Shown here piece after piece: positions 26,186 through 35,873 of a DNA stretch of 64,000 nt. The position numbers and the translations under genes are program-made. The notes below the pieces were generated by a model that made no database searches, was not told the DNA's origin, and saw only the letters and a list, made by a program, of their open reading frames with translations. The first letter of the stretch is position 1. Each line of letters opens with the position of its first letter. This stretch comes from Aliivibrio sp. EL58 (GTDB lineage Bacteria; Pseudomonadota; Gammaproteobacteria; Enterobacterales; Vibrionaceae): the NCBI RefSeq assembly GCF_900312675.1, contig NZ_OMPC01000012.1, positions 233,700 through 297,699 of the forward strand, given 5' to 3'.

Positions 26186-27331
26186 TTACACAGTTAGTGC
26201 TAATACACTGCCTGGTAGAATAATGAACACAAAGCTTAGGTAACCAGCAACAACACCTTTGTTACGGTTTGCCATCTCTGCAATCCACTCTGCGCCTTTC
26301 AATGGTAGTTCACGTAGGAATGGAGTACCAAAGATAACTAGAGTCGCAATCACATTGAAACATAAGTGAACCAGTGCAATTTGTAGAGCAAATACAGCGT
26401 ATTCACCAGATACTGCTGTTGCTGCTAGCAATGCAGTCACACAAGTACCGATGTTAGCACCAAGAGTAAATGGATATACATCACGAACCTTAAGAACACC
26501 AGTACCAACTAATGGAACCATTAAGCTTGTTGTTGTTGAAGATGATTGTACTAATACAGTAACAATTGAGCCTGAAGCGATGCCATGAAGTGGACCGCGA
26601 CCAATAGCACTCTTTAGAATGTCACGAGCACGACCAACCATTAGGCTCTTCATTAGTTTACCCATTAAGGTAATTGAAATTACAAGAATAACAATACCTA
26701 AAGCAATCATTAGTAGACCACCAGTCATGCTACCTAAATTAGATAGAGGCTCTTGGATTGCACCGATTACAGGCTTTGTAATTGGTTTAATGAAATCAAA
26801 GCCCTTGATGCTCATATCACCAGTGCTTAATAGTGGAGAGACTAACCAAAGTGATAGTTTTTGGAAAATGCCAAACATCATTTCTAATGGTAGGAAGATA
26901 GCTACCGCTAGAAGGTTAAAGAAGTCATGTACTGTCGCACAAGCAAATGCACGTCTAAATTCAGTTTTACAACGAGCGTGACCAAGACTTACAAGTGTAT
27001 TGGTTACTGTTGTACCAATGTTTGCACCCATCACCATAGGAATTGCGGTTTCTACTGGTAAACCACCAGCTACTAATCCAACAATAATAGATGTTACTGT
27101 AGAAGATGATTGAATTAATGCTGTCGCAACTAGGCCGATCATTAAGCCTGCGATTGGATGAGAAGCAAATTCAAATAGAACTTTAGCTTCTTCACCTACA
27201 GACCATTTGAAGCCTGTTCCGACCATTGCAACAGCTAAAAGAAGAAGGTAAAGCATAAATGCTAAGTTTGCCCAACGCAGCATGCGAGAGGTATTGCTCA
27301 TTGGTGCTGCAGAAATTGATTGGGTATTCAT
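26186..27331 (-). CDS. nptA: NptA-type Na+/phosphate cotransporter
   Basis: 381 residues, an integral membrane protein of the Na/Pi cotransporter family II. The duplicated QSSS motif is present in TALIQSSSTVTSIIVGLVA and VLVQSSSTTTSLMVPLVG, each followed by a GANIGT motif (VMGANIGTTVTN, TLGANIGTCVTA). V. cholerae NptA imports phosphate with sodium, best at alkaline pH. The gene diverges from nhaR, a sodium-responsive regulator, across a 411-bp gap that carries a possible Pho box on the nptA side. Confidence 0.93.
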   Translation of the reverse strand: MNTQSISAAPMSNTSRMLRWANLAFMLYLLLLAVAMVGTGFKWSVGEEAKVLFEFASHPIAGLMIGLVATALIQSSSTVTSIIVGLVAGGLPVETAIPMVMGANIGTTVTNTLVSLGHARCKTEFRRAFACATVHDFFNLLAVAIFLPLEMMFGIFQKLSLWLVSPLLSTGDMSIKGFDFIKPITKPVIGAIQEPLSNLGSMTGGLLMIALGIVILVISITLMGKLMKSLMVGRARDILKSAIGRGPLHGIASGSIVTVLVQSSSTTTSLMVPLVGTGVLKVRDVYPFTLGANIGTCVTALLAATAVSGEYAVFALQIALVHLCFNVIATLVIFGTPFLRELPLKGAEWIAEMANRNKGVVAGYLSFVFIILPGSVLALTV

Positions 27332-27742
27332 AGTAAAGCTCCGTACCGAAATAGTATGTTGTCGGTTTATTTAATCTGCAGCGATAGTAGATAACGAATA
27401 TTTCAGAAATATTACAGTGAAGGCAAAAACTGTAATAAATTCGTCATATTTATTTTTAGTGTGATATTAGGTAATTGGGTTCTAGTTAAGCAATTGAATT
27501 AAAAGGATTTTTATTGGTTATTTTAAAATGGAATATAAAATATTTTTTGAAACGATTTTGTTCTATATTGCTATCGTATGACACTTTTAAGAACCTGAAT
27601 GCGGAAAATTCGAGGTTTTAGTGAAAAAGTTATGGTTTTTACGAAGTGTTTGCTATTACTGTCATAAATGGCGTATCTTCTCTCTTTCTATCATTTTTAA
27701 TTATTAACGTTCATCCGTGAATCGAAATTAACAAGGATTGCT
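27332..27742. other. Divergent promoter region nptA-nhaR (411 bp)
   Basis: AT-rich and without an ORF of note. The nptA side holds a Pho-box-like site (27400-27417, minus strand). On the nhaR side AAGGATTG precedes the ATG at 27743. No other clear motif was identified. Confidence 0.5.
27400..27417 (-). promoter_or_regulatory. Possible Pho box with -10 for nptA
   Basis: Read on the minus strand: CTGTAAT-ATTT-CTGAAAT, two 7-mers 4 bp apart, against the PhoB consensus CTGTCAT (6/7 and 5/7 matches). Ten bases downstream lies TACTAT, a fair -10, at the spacing usual for PhoB-activated promoters. This fits phosphate starvation control of a phosphate importer. Confidence 0.45.
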
Positions 27743-28642
27743 ATGTCTCATTTAAATTATAATCACTTGTACTATTTTTGGATGGTATGCAAACAAGGCT
27801 CAGTAACAAAAGCGGCAGAAGCTCTGTTTCTTACACCCCAAACGGTGACCGGTCAAATTAAAGCGCTAGAAGAGCGAGTTGATGGCAAACTAACTAAACG
27901 TAATGGACGCAACGTAGAGCCGACAGAACTAGGGCAGTTAATTTATAAGTATGCAGATCGTATGTTTGGTCTAAGTTATGAAATGCTAGATATCGTTAAC
28001 TATAGTCAGCAATCTAATGTGCTATTTGACGTTGGGGTTGCTGATTCCTTATCTAAGCGCTTAGTTAGTAAAGTTCTTTCAACCACGGTGCCTGAAGATG
28101 CTTCTATTCACCTTCGTTGTTTTGAATCCACCCATGAATTGTTACTCGAACAATTATCTCAGCATAAATTAGATATGATCTTGTCTGATTGCCCTGTTGA
28201 CTCAAGCCAAAACTCAGGCTTGTTTAGTAAGAAGCTAGGCGAGTGTAATATGAGTTTTTTTTGCTCTAAAGAGATGACGGATTTTCGTTTTCCTGAAGTA
28301 TTAGAACAAAAGAAATTATTGATCCCTGGTAGTCGAACCTCAATGGGTAGAAAAGTGATTCAATGGTGTGATCAACAAGGTATTAAACCAAATATACTTG
28401 GAGAGTTTGATGATGTTGCGTTAATGAAGGCGTTTGCTCGCGAAAATAATGCAGTATTTTTAGCGCCAACGGTATATATGAATGAAGCGGATTCTGACCT
28501 TTCATTGCATAGAATTGCGGATGTAAACGACTTAAAAGAAGAGTATTACGTTATTTTTGCAGAGAGAATGATCCAACACCCAGCAGTAAAAAGCATCTGT
28601 ACCGCTGATTTCTCACATTTATTTGATTTTCATTTGCAATAA
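27743..28642 (+). CDS. nhaR: NhaR, LysR-family activator responsive to Na+
   Basis: 299 residues with the NhaR-type start [20 protein letters not shown] and the winged helix-turn-helix ([20 protein letters not shown]) of LysR regulators, then a periplasmic-binding-like effector domain. In E. coli and vibrios NhaR activates the Na+/H+ antiporter gene nhaA. nhaA itself is not in the window. The neighbours nptA (divergent) and hlyU (downstream, 50 bp) match the V. cholerae arrangement that I recall. Confidence 0.92.
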   Translation: MSHLNYNHLYYFWMVCKQGSVTKAAEALFLTPQTVTGQIKALEERVDGKLTKRNGRNVEPTELGQLIYKYADRMFGLSYEMLDIVNYSQQSNVLFDVGVADSLSKRLVSKVLSTTVPEDASIHLRCFESTHELLLEQLSQHKLDMILSDCPVDSSQNSGLFSKKLGECNMSFFCSKEMTDFRFPEVLEQKKLLIPGSRTSMGRKVIQWCDQQGIKPNILGEFDDVALMKAFARENNAVFLAPTVYMNEADSDLSLHRIADVNDLKEEYYVIFAERMIQHPAVKSICTADFSHLFDFHLQ

Positions 28643-28654
28643 TAAAGCTGACTA

Positions 28655-28684
28655 AGCTAAATTAGAGGGAGCTAAATTAGAGGT
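28655..28684. repeat. Tandem 15-bp direct repeat upstream of hlyU
   Basis: AGCTAAATTAGAGGG at 28655-28669 is followed at once by AGCTAAATTAGAGGT at 28670-28684 (14 of 15 identical). Each copy ends in a GAGG that resembles a ribosome-binding site; the second copy ends eight bases before the hlyU ATG. Confidence 0.9.
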
Positions 28685-28692
28685 CTAAAGTT

Positions 28693-28992
28693 ATGAACTT
28701 ACAAATGATGGAAGAAAATGCACCTCAAGCGGTAGCATTATTAAAAGCGATGGCGAATGAACGTCGCTTATTTATATTATGTTTGTTACTTGAAGGGGAG
28801 TTATCGGTAGGTCAAATTGCCGATAAATTAGAATTGAGTCAGTCAGCGCTATCGCAACATCTAGGTTGGCTGCGTAAAGATGAATTAGTGTCGACGAGAA
28901 AAGAATCTCAAACTGTTTTTTACTCTCTTAATAGTGAAGAAGTAAAATCAGTGATTCAATTATTGCATGATCTTTATTGTCCAAAGAATTAA
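28693..28992 (+). CDS. hlyU: HlyU, ArsR-family transcriptional regulator
   Basis: 99 residues, a winged helix-turn-helix of the ArsR/SmtB fold: KAMANERRLFILCLLLEGE, recognition helix LSQSALSQHLGWLRKDELVS, beta-wing TRKESQTVFYSL. It closely matches my recollection of V. cholerae HlyU, an activator of hemolysin that lacks metal-binding sites and counteracts H-NS silencing. The only cysteines are in ILCLLL and near the end (LYCPKN). Its stop codon is the first part of the heptamer repeat that follows. Its target genes in this organism are not visible here. Confidence 0.9.
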   Translation: MNLQMMEENAPQAVALLKAMANERRLFILCLLLEGELSVGQIADKLELSQSALSQHLGWLRKDELVSTRKESQTVFYSLNSEEVKSVIQLLHDLYCPKN

Positions 28993-29045
28993 AAGATAAA
29001 AGATAAAAGATAAAAGATAAAAGATAAAAGATAAAAGATAAAAGA
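28990..29045. repeat. Heptanucleotide tandem repeat (TAAAAGA) x 8
   Basis: Eight perfect copies of TAAAAGA run from 28990 to 29045. The first three bases of the first copy are the TAA stop codon of hlyU. Being 7-bp units just after the stop, copy-number change would leave HlyU length unchanged but alter the 3' untranslated region. Confidence 0.97.
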
Positions 29046-29090
29046 TAGATAGAGAGGTTAGTCCTTCTCTTTTATCAAATTTCAGATATA

Positions 29091-29117
29091 AAAAAACCGA
29101 CCTAAGTCGGTTTTTTC
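29091..29117. terminator. Bidirectional terminator between hlyU and rpsT
   Basis: AAAAAACCGAC / GTCGGTTTTTT around CTAA. It lies downstream of both convergent genes and can serve both. Confidence 0.88.
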
Positions 29118-29145
29118 TTATTTCTAACTGAGAATCAAATTTCTA

Positions 29146-29406
29146 TTAAAGAGCTTTGATTGCAGCAGTGAAACGCGCTTTATGACGTGCAGCTTTATTC
29201 TTATGAATAAGGCCTTTAGTCGCCATGCGGTCTAGAAGAGGAACAGCTGTTGCTAATGCAGCAGTTGCAGCTTCTTTATCACCAGCTTCGATAGCTGTGA
29301 TAGTTTTTTTCATGTAAGTGCGCATCATTGAACGACGGCTAGCGTTGTGCTGGCGACGTCTTTCAGATTGAGTTGCGCGCTTCTTAGCAGATTTACTATT
29401 TGCCAA
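29146..29406 (-). CDS. rpsT: 30S ribosomal protein S20
   Basis: 86 residues beginning at a TTG codon ([20 protein letters not shown]). GGAGTTAG lies a few bases upstream. E. coli rpsT also starts with UUG, which is part of its translational autoregulation. The protein is short, basic and alanine-rich and binds the 5' domain of 16S rRNA. A longer frame to 29475 exists but would add residues absent from S20. It diverges from murJ. Confidence 0.97.
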   Translation of the reverse strand: MANSKSAKKRATQSERRRQHNASRRSMMRTYMKKTITAIEAGDKEAATAALATAVPLLDRMATKGLIHKNKAARHKARFTAAIKAL

Positions 29407-29627
29407 GGGTCTAACTCCCAAAAACGTAGTTCGGTGACAATTTAAGGTCGGGAAATATGCACCCATTGAACCCAAATGTCAAATGATTTGTGTAAAAACC
29501 AAGCTGTCTCAAACAAAAGTTTGATGAGAATGGCAAAACACGGTTAAGATGGCGTGCATTCTAACAGCATTTTTTCCAGTTAGTAAGCTATTTATGGTCA
29601 TCATTACCATCTTTGTGAGGTTTTTTT

Positions 29628-31187
29628 GTGAGTAAACGACTTTTACGTTCTGGCTTAATCGTCAGTATCATGACTTTAGTGTCTCGAGTACTCGGTTTAG
29701 TCCGTGATGTAGTAGTAGCAAATTTAATGGGCGCAGGGGCATCTGCGGATGTTTTTTTCTTTGCGAATAAAATTCCCAATTTTTTACGTCGCTTGTTTGC
29801 AGAAGGGGCTTTTTCGCAAGCCTTTGTGCCTGTACTGACGGAATATCATGCCAGCGGAGATGATAATAAAACCCGAGAATTAATAGCTAAAGCATCAGGC
29901 ACGCTCGGGGTGCTAGTTACCATAGTGACTTTCTTTGGCATTATTGGTTCGGGGGTTGTGACTGCGCTGTTTGGAGCCGGTTGGTTTATGGATTGGCTTA
30001 ATGATGGTCCTAATGCTCCTAAATTCGAGCTTGCTAGCTTTTTATTAAAAATTACCTTCCCTTATTTATGGTTTATCACCTTTGTTGCGCTCTCTGGTGC
30101 CATTTTAAATACATTAGGTAAGTTTGCTGTTTCTTCTTTTACACCTGTTTTTTTAAATATTGCCATTATTGCTTGTGCGTATTTTATTTCCCCAAATTTA
30201 GAACAACCTGAAATTGGCTTAGCGATTGGTGTATTCCTTGGCGGCTTAATTCAATTTTTATTTCAATTGCCATTTCTTTATAAAGCGAAAATGCTCGTTC
30301 GTCCTAAGTGGGGTTGGAATGATCCCGGCGTAACAAAAATCAGAACATTAATGATCCCAGCATTATTTGGTGTGTCGGTAAGTCAGATTAACCTATTATT
30401 TGATACTTTTATTGCAAGTTTCCTAGCGACAGGATCGATCAGTTGGCTCTACTACTCTGATCGTTTGTTGGAATTTCCCCTTGGTTTATTTGGGATTGCC
30501 ATTGCGACCGTAATTTTACCTGCGCTTTCACGCCAACATGTCGATGCAAAAGGAACTGGTTTTTCACAAACAATGGATTGGGGGGTGAGAATGGTGATCT
30601 TACTTGGGATCCCGGCGATGCTTGGTTTGATGGTATTAGCAAAACCAATGTTGATGGTGCTATTCATGCGTGGTGAGTTTTCTCCACACGACGTAAATCA
30701 AGCTTCTCTTTCTTTACTTGCATACGCATCTGGTTTACTTAACTTTATGTTAATCAAAGTATTAGCTCCAGGATATTACGCACGACAAGATACTAAAACA
30801 CCGGTTCGTTACGGCATCATTGCTATGGTTACGAATATGGTTTTTAATGCTATTTTTGCGTCTTTCTATGGTTATGTAGGGCTAGCAATGGCGACCGCGC
30901 TATCTGCTTTGGTTAATATGGCGTTACTTTACCGTGGTCTTCACTTAGCCAATGTGTATAAGTTATCAAAGGAAACGCTGGTTTATATTGGAAAGTTAAT
31001 CGTTTCTGGCGGCGTAATGGTCACCGTATTAATTTGGTTTATGCCATCAATTAGCGTATGGCTAGAGTGGGATCTGATGAAACGAATGATCATGCTGATT
31101 GGCTTCATCGGCCTAGGTGCACTGAGTTATTTGATAACAGCGGTACTCTTCGGTTTACGCCTTCGTCATTTACGAGTTTCAGTCTAA
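29628..31187 (+). CDS. murJ: MurJ, lipid II flippase
   Basis: 519 residues from a GTG start. A membrane protein with about 14 hydrophobic segments of the MVF/MATE superfamily that flips lipid II across the inner membrane for peptidoglycan synthesis. Recognisable parts are SRVLGLVRDVVVANLMG near the start and FAEGAFSQAFVPVLTEY, including the conserved arginines. It precedes ribF by 89 bp, as in many gammaproteobacteria, where rpsT, murJ, ribF, ileS and lspA are neighbours. Confidence 0.96.
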   Translation: MSKRLLRSGLIVSIMTLVSRVLGLVRDVVVANLMGAGASADVFFFANKIPNFLRRLFAEGAFSQAFVPVLTEYHASGDDNKTRELIAKASGTLGVLVTIVTFFGIIGSGVVTALFGAGWFMDWLNDGPNAPKFELASFLLKITFPYLWFITFVALSGAILNTLGKFAVSSFTPVFLNIAIIACAYFISPNLEQPEIGLAIGVFLGGLIQFLFQLPFLYKAKMLVRPKWGWNDPGVTKIRTLMIPALFGVSVSQINLLFDTFIASFLATGSISWLYYSDRLLEFPLGLFGIAIATVILPALSRQHVDAKGTGFSQTMDWGVRMVILLGIPAMLGLMVLAKPMLMVLFMRGEFSPHDVNQASLSLLAYASGLLNFMLIKVLAPGYYARQDTKTPVRYGIIAMVTNMVFNAIFASFYGYVGLAMATALSALVNMALLYRGLHLANVYKLSKETLVYIGKLIVSGGVMVTVLIWFMPSISVWLEWDLMKRMIMLIGFIGLGALSYLITAVLFGLRLRHLRVSV

Positions 31188-31276
31188 AGTAAGAATTACG
31201 TTGTTCAGTGGTTTGGTTGGACACATTAGTATATAATTCGTCAGTTTTTTTAATCAAATAACTTGATATTGAGATA

Positions 31277-32209
31277 ATGGAATTAATCCGAGGCATTCAT
31301 AATATTACGCCTGACCATAACGGTTGCGTAATGACTATTGGTAATTTTGACGGTGTGCATTTAGGACATCAACAAGTATTACAACAAGTTAAGGCTAAAG
31401 CTAAGCAATTAGGTTTGCCTTCTGTTGTGATGACATTTGATCCACAACCAATGGAATTTTTTGCTAAAGAGAAAGCACCTGCTCGATTGACTCGTTTACG
31501 AGATAAGTTTGTTCAGCTTGATAAATTGAATATAGAGCGTCTGCTTTGTATTAATTTTAATCATAAATTTGCACAGCAAACGGCAGATGAATTCGTTGAG
31601 CATTTGTTGGTTAAGCTATTGGGTGTTAAGTTTCTGGTTGTTGGTGATGATTTTTGTTTTGGACAACATCGCCAAGGTAACTTTGAAATGCTACAAAAAG
31701 CAGGTAAAAAATACGGCTTTGAAGTAGTAAATACACAAAGCTTTTGTCTGCAACAACAACGAGTCAGTAGTACTGCTATTCGTAATGCTCTTGCTGAAGA
31801 CCGATTAAAAGATGTCGCCACGATGTTAGGGCGAAATTATAGTATTACAGGCCGTGTTTCACATGGTCGAAAATTAGGGAGAACGATAGGTTTTCCCACT
31901 GCGAATATCCCATTAAAACGTTGTGTTTCCCCTGTGTCTGGCGTTTATGTTGTTCAAGCCAAAGACAGTAATGGTAAACAATTAGGCGGTGTCGCCAATA
32001 TAGGTAACCGTCCAACGGTAAATGGCGTTCGTCAACAACTGGAAGTTCACTTCTTCGATTACAAAGGCAATTTATATGGCCAGCAATTGGATGTGGAGTT
32101 ACTTTGTAAGTTGCGTGATGAGCATAAATTTGAGTCATTTGACGCATTAAAACAACAAATAGAATTAGATTCTCAGGCAGCACGGGTGTGGCTGTCTGAA
32201 AACAGATAA
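31277..32209 (+). CDS. ribF: Bifunctional riboflavin kinase / FAD synthetase
   Basis: 310 residues. The N-terminal FAD synthetase domain has the nucleotidyltransferase motif GNFDGVHLGHQ near residue 18 and SSTAIRNAL near residue 160; the C-terminal flavokinase domain contains GRTIGFPTANI and GVANIGNRPTV. It makes FMN and then FAD. No FMN riboswitch was seen in the 89 bp upstream. ileS starts 36 bp after its stop. Confidence 0.97.
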   Translation: MELIRGIHNITPDHNGCVMTIGNFDGVHLGHQQVLQQVKAKAKQLGLPSVVMTFDPQPMEFFAKEKAPARLTRLRDKFVQLDKLNIERLLCINFNHKFAQQTADEFVEHLLVKLLGVKFLVVGDDFCFGQHRQGNFEMLQKAGKKYGFEVVNTQSFCLQQQRVSSTAIRNALAEDRLKDVATMLGRNYSITGRVSHGRKLGRTIGFPTANIPLKRCVSPVSGVYVVQAKDSNGKQLGGVANIGNRPTVNGVRQQLEVHFFDYKGNLYGQQLDVELLCKLRDEHKFESFDALKQQIELDSQAARVWLSENR

Positions 32210-32245
32210 CATTTCATTTCGCCCAAGTAACGGAATTAAGAATCA

Positions 32246-35110
32246 ATGAGTGACTATAAAGATACCTTGAACCTGCCAGAAACAGGATTCCCAATGCGTG
32301 GTAACCTGGCTAATCGTGAGCCAGAAATGCTGAAGCGTTGGTATGATGAAGATCTTTACGGTGAAATCCGTAAAGCAAAAAAAGGTAAGAAATCGTTCGT
32401 ATTACACGACGGTCCTCCTTATGCAAATGGTGACATCCATATTGGTCACGCGTTAAACAAGATTCTTAAAGACATTATTATTAAGTCAAAGACACTTTCT
32501 GGCTTTGATGCGCCGTACATTCCTGGTTGGGATTGTCACGGTCTACCAATTGAATTAATGGTAGAGAAGAAAAAAGGCAAACCAGGTCAAAAAATCTCTG
32601 CGGCTGAATTCCGTGAAGAGTGTCGTAAATACGCGGCAGGCCAAGTTGAAGGCCAAAAAGAAAGCTTTAAGCGTTTAGGTATCATGGGCGAGTGGGACAA
32701 ACCATACCGCACTATGGATTTTGGTACTGAAGCAAACATTATCCGTTCACTGGGTAAAATTGCTGACCAAGGTCACCTACTTAAAGGTTTTAAACCTGTT
32801 CACTGGTGTACAGATTGTGGTTCAGCACTTGCTGAAGCAGAAGTTGAATACCAAGATAAAGTATCTCCATCTATTGATGTGCGTTTTATTGCGGCAGACG
32901 AAGCAGCAACATTAGCAAAATTCAGCACGCCTGAAGGTCATCAAGGTGAAGGTGAAGTATCGGTTGTTATCTGGACAACGACACCTTGGACTCTTCCTGC
33001 TAACCGTGCAGTAGCATTACATGCTGATCTTGAATACGTATTAGTTCAAGTTGAAGCACATGGTGAGCAAAAAGCACAACGTCTAATCCTTGCATCTGAG
33101 CTAGCTAAATCTGTAATGGATCGTGCTGGTATCGAGCATTTCCATAATTTAGGTTTTGCAAAAGGGTCTGATTTAGAGCTTCTTCAATTCAATCACCCAT
33201 TCTATGGCTTTACGGTTCCGGCTATTTTAGGCGAGCACGTAACGACAGATTCAGGTACAGGTATCGTTCATACTGCCCCTGGTCACGGTCAAGAAGATTT
33301 CGTGGTTGGTAAAAAATACGATCTAGAAATTGCAAACCCAGTAGGTTCAAACGGTGTATACCTTCCTGATACTGAACTGTTTGCTGGTCAGCACGTATTT
33401 AAAGCAAACGACTCAGTTCTTGACGTATTGAAAGAGAAAGGTGCATTACTGCATCATCACGCGTACGAGCACAGCTACCCACATTGCTGGAGACACAAAA
33501 CGCCAATTATCTTCCGTGCAACACCACAATGGTTCATCTCAATGGATCAAGCGGGTCTTCGTGCAAAAGCATTAGAAGAAGTGAAGAGTGTTGAGTGGAT
33601 GCCAGAGTGGGGTCAAAACCGCATCGAAGGTATGATCGAAGGTCGTCCTGAGTGGTGTATCTCTCGTCAACGTACTTGGGGTGTGCCAATCGCTCTATTC
33701 GTTCACAAAGAAACGTCTGAACTACACCCTAATTCACTAGAGCTAATTGAAAAAGTAGCTAAGCTAGTTGAAGAGAAAGGTATTCAAGCATGGTGGGATG
33801 TAGATGCCGCTGAGCTTATGGGTGAAGATGACGCCGCTAAATACGAAAAAGTATTAGATACATTAGACGTATGGTTTGACTCAGGTGTTACTCACTTTTC
33901 TGTGGTTGATTCTCGTGAAGAGTATGACTTCCCAGAAGAAAAAGAAGAAAGAACACACAGTGCTGACCTTTACTTAGAAGGTTCAGATCAACACCGTGGT
34001 TGGTTCCAATCATCACTGATCTCTTCTGTTGCAATGAAAGGTAAAGCACCTTACCGCCAAGTACTAACACACGGTTTCGTGGTAGATGGTAATGGTCGTA
34101 AGATGTCTAAATCTATCGGTAACGTAGTTGCACCAAAAGACGTAACTAACAAACTAGGTGCAGATATTCTTCGTCTATGGGTTGCTTCAACGGATTACAC
34201 TAACGAAGTTGCGGTTTCTGATGAAATCCTAAAACGTTCAGCTGACGCATACCGTCGTATTCGTAACACAGCACGTTTCTTCTTAGCTAACCTAAATGGC
34301 TTTAACCCAGAAACAGACATCGTTCCTGCTGAAGAAATGGTTGCTCTGGATCGCTGGGCTGTTGGTCGTGCATTTGCTGCACAAGAAGAGATCATTAAGT
34401 CTTTTGAGGAATACAACCTTCATGAAGTAACTCAGCGTTTGATGCACTTCTGTTCAATCGAAATGGGTTCTTTCTACTTAGACGTAATTAAAGATCGCCA
34501 ATACACAGCGAAGCAAAGTGGTCACGCTCAACGTAGCTGTCAAACTGCGCTTTACTACATTGTAGAAGCTCTTGTTCGTTGGATGGCACCAATCATGTCA
34601 TTCACAGCAGATGAGATCTGGAATGAAATGCCTGGTGAGCGCGAGAAATTCGTATTCACAGGTGAGTGGTACCAAGGCCTGTTTGATCTTGCTGAAGGCG
34701 AAGAATTTAATAATGAATTCTGGACTGAAATCCAATCAGTTCGTGCGTCAGTAAACAAACTGCTAGAAACTGCTCGTAGTGAGAAAGTTATCGGTGGTTC
34801 ACTTCAAGCTGAAGTTACGTTATACGCAGACGATGCACTAGCGGCTAAAATTAACAAACTTGAAGATGAGTTACGTTTTGTTCTTCTAACATCAAGTGCG
34901 ACAGTGAAACCACTAAGCGAAAAAACAGAATCAGCAAAAGCAACAGAACTTGAAGGTCTGTTTGTAGATGTTGCCGCTTCTGAAGCTGCGAAGTGTGAGC
35001 GTTGTTGGCACCATGTTGCTGATGTAGGTACTATCGAAGGTCACGAAGAAGTATGTGGTCGTTGTGTATCTAACGTTAGCGGCGAAGGCGAAGAGCGTAA
35101 ATTTGCATAA
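32246..35110 (+). CDS. ileS: Isoleucyl-tRNA synthetase
   Basis: 954 residues, slightly longer than E. coli (938). Class I motifs are intact: HIGH in [11 protein letters not shown] near residue 64 and KMSKS in [10 protein letters not shown] near residue 620. The editing domain ([13 protein letters not shown]) and the C-terminal zinc-binding cysteines (CERCWHH and CGRC) are present. It charges tRNA-Ile. Its TAA shares one base with the lspA ATG, giving translational coupling as in E. coli. Confidence 0.98.
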   Translation: MSDYKDTLNLPETGFPMRGNLANREPEMLKRWYDEDLYGEIRKAKKGKKSFVLHDGPPYANGDIHIGHALNKILKDIIIKSKTLSGFDAPYIPGWDCHGLPIELMVEKKKGKPGQKISAAEFREECRKYAAGQVEGQKESFKRLGIMGEWDKPYRTMDFGTEANIIRSLGKIADQGHLLKGFKPVHWCTDCGSALAEAEVEYQDKVSPSIDVRFIAADEAATLAKFSTPEGHQGEGEVSVVIWTTTPWTLPANRAVALHADLEYVLVQVEAHGEQKAQRLILASELAKSVMDRAGIEHFHNLGFAKGSDLELLQFNHPFYGFTVPAILGEHVTTDSGTGIVHTAPGHGQEDFVVGKKYDLEIANPVGSNGVYLPDTELFAGQHVFKANDSVLDVLKEKGALLHHHAYEHSYPHCWRHKTPIIFRATPQWFISMDQAGLRAKALEEVKSVEWMPEWGQNRIEGMIEGRPEWCISRQRTWGVPIALFVHKETSELHPNSLELIEKVAKLVEEKGIQAWWDVDAAELMGEDDAAKYEKVLDTLDVWFDSGVTHFSVVDSREEYDFPEEKEERTHSADLYLEGSDQHRGWFQSSLISSVAMKGKAPYRQVLTHGFVVDGNGRKMSKSIGNVVAPKDVTNKLGADILRLWVASTDYTNEVAVSDEILKRSADAYRRIRNTARFFLANLNGFNPETDIVPAEEMVALDRWAVGRAFAAQEEIIKSFEEYNLHEVTQRLMHFCSIEMGSFYLDVIKDRQYTAKQSGHAQRSCQTALYYIVEALVRWMAPIMSFTADEIWNEMPGEREKFVFTGEWYQGLFDLAEGEEFNNEFWTEIQSVRASVNKLLETARSEKVIGGSLQAEVTLYADDALAAKINKLEDELRFVLLTSSATVKPLSEKTESAKATELEGLFVDVAASEAAKCERCWHHVADVGTIEGHEEVCGRCVSNVSGEGEERKFA

Positions 35111-35625
35111 TGACTAGCGATAATAAGACATTACCGCTGCTTAAAGAATCAGGACTTCGCTGGCTATGGCTGGCGGGGATCATCTTTATGGCAGACATCA
35201 GCATCAAATTATTTGTGATGAAAGAGATGGGTTATGGTTGGGCAAACCGCATTGAGGTATTGCCATTCTTTAATTTTCTTTATGTTCATAACTATGGTGC
35301 TGCATTTAGCTTTTTAAGTGATCAAGCCGGTTGGCAGCGTTGGTTCTTTACTGGCATTGCTGTTGCTGTGTGTAGTTTATTGGGTTATTGGATGCGTAAA
35401 GCACCGCAAACTGACAAACTGAATAACATGGCTTATGCACTGATCATTGGCGGTGCGATTGGTAATGTGTTTGATCGCTTGGTTCATGGCTTTGTCGTGG
35501 ATTACCTTGATTTCTATTGGGGTAATTATCACTGGCCAGCTTTCAATTTAGCAGATGCTGCAATTTGTATTGGTGCGGGACTTATCATTCTAGATGGTTT
35601 TCGTACTAGTAAAAAAGCACAGTAA
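35110..35625 (+). CDS. lspA: Lipoprotein signal peptidase (signal peptidase II)
   Basis: 171 residues with four membrane helices. It cleaves the signal peptide of diacylglyceryl prolipoproteins after Lgt has acted. The catalytic aspartates lie in [18 protein letters not shown], and the upstream [11 protein letters not shown] motif is present. Start codon overlaps the ileS stop. A terminator and a palindromic element separate it from fkpB, although in E. coli the two are in one operon. Confidence 0.97.
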   Translation: MTSDNKTLPLLKESGLRWLWLAGIIFMADISIKLFVMKEMGYGWANRIEVLPFFNFLYVHNYGAAFSFLSDQAGWQRWFFTGIAVAVCSLLGYWMRKAPQTDKLNNMAYALIIGGAIGNVFDRLVHGFVVDYLDFYWGNYHWPAFNLADAAICIGAGLIILDGFRTSKKAQ

Positions 35626-35644
35626 ATAAAAAGAAAGTAAATTA

Positions 35645-35678
35645 ACGCTGCCCGTGAACTCGAGGTGGCGTTTTTTTT
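35645..35678 (+). terminator. Rho-independent terminator after lspA
   Basis: Eight-pair stem ACGCTGCC / GGTGGCGT with two G-T pairs, then eight T. It implies that fkpB-ispH has a separate promoter. Confidence 0.75.
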
Positions 35679-35691
35679 AAGTATTAAATTA

Positions 35692-35853
35692 ATACCAATT
35701 CCATTAATTACCTGATCATTATTACTGGTTAAATCACTCAATAGTTGCGTTAAAAATTATTATCGTAGAATAACTACTTATAAGAATTTTTGCCTGACTC
35801 TTAAGTGATTTTCCTGCGTAATAAATAGATCATCTAATTAGTTACATTGGTAT
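35692..35853. repeat. MITE-like imperfect palindrome between lspA and fkpB
   Basis: The ends are inverted: ATACCAAT at 35692-35699 and ATTGGTAT at 35846-35853. Going inward, TAATTA, TGATC, AAATCACT and AAAAATT recur in matching order on the opposite strand, so almost the whole 162 bp can fold into one long imperfect hairpin. It encodes nothing. No second copy was noticed in this window. The shape fits a miniature inverted-repeat element or a palindromic intergenic repeat. Confidence 0.7.
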
Positions 35854-35873
35854 AAGATATCTAGGGAAAGAAA

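Noticed and set aside
28990-29045. Possible CRISPR or DnaA-type repeat array
   Set aside because: Units are 7 bp and contiguous without spacers; it is a simple tandem repeat.
31188-31276. FMN riboswitch before ribF
   Set aside because: Only 89 bp are available and none of the conserved RFN stem sequences is visible.
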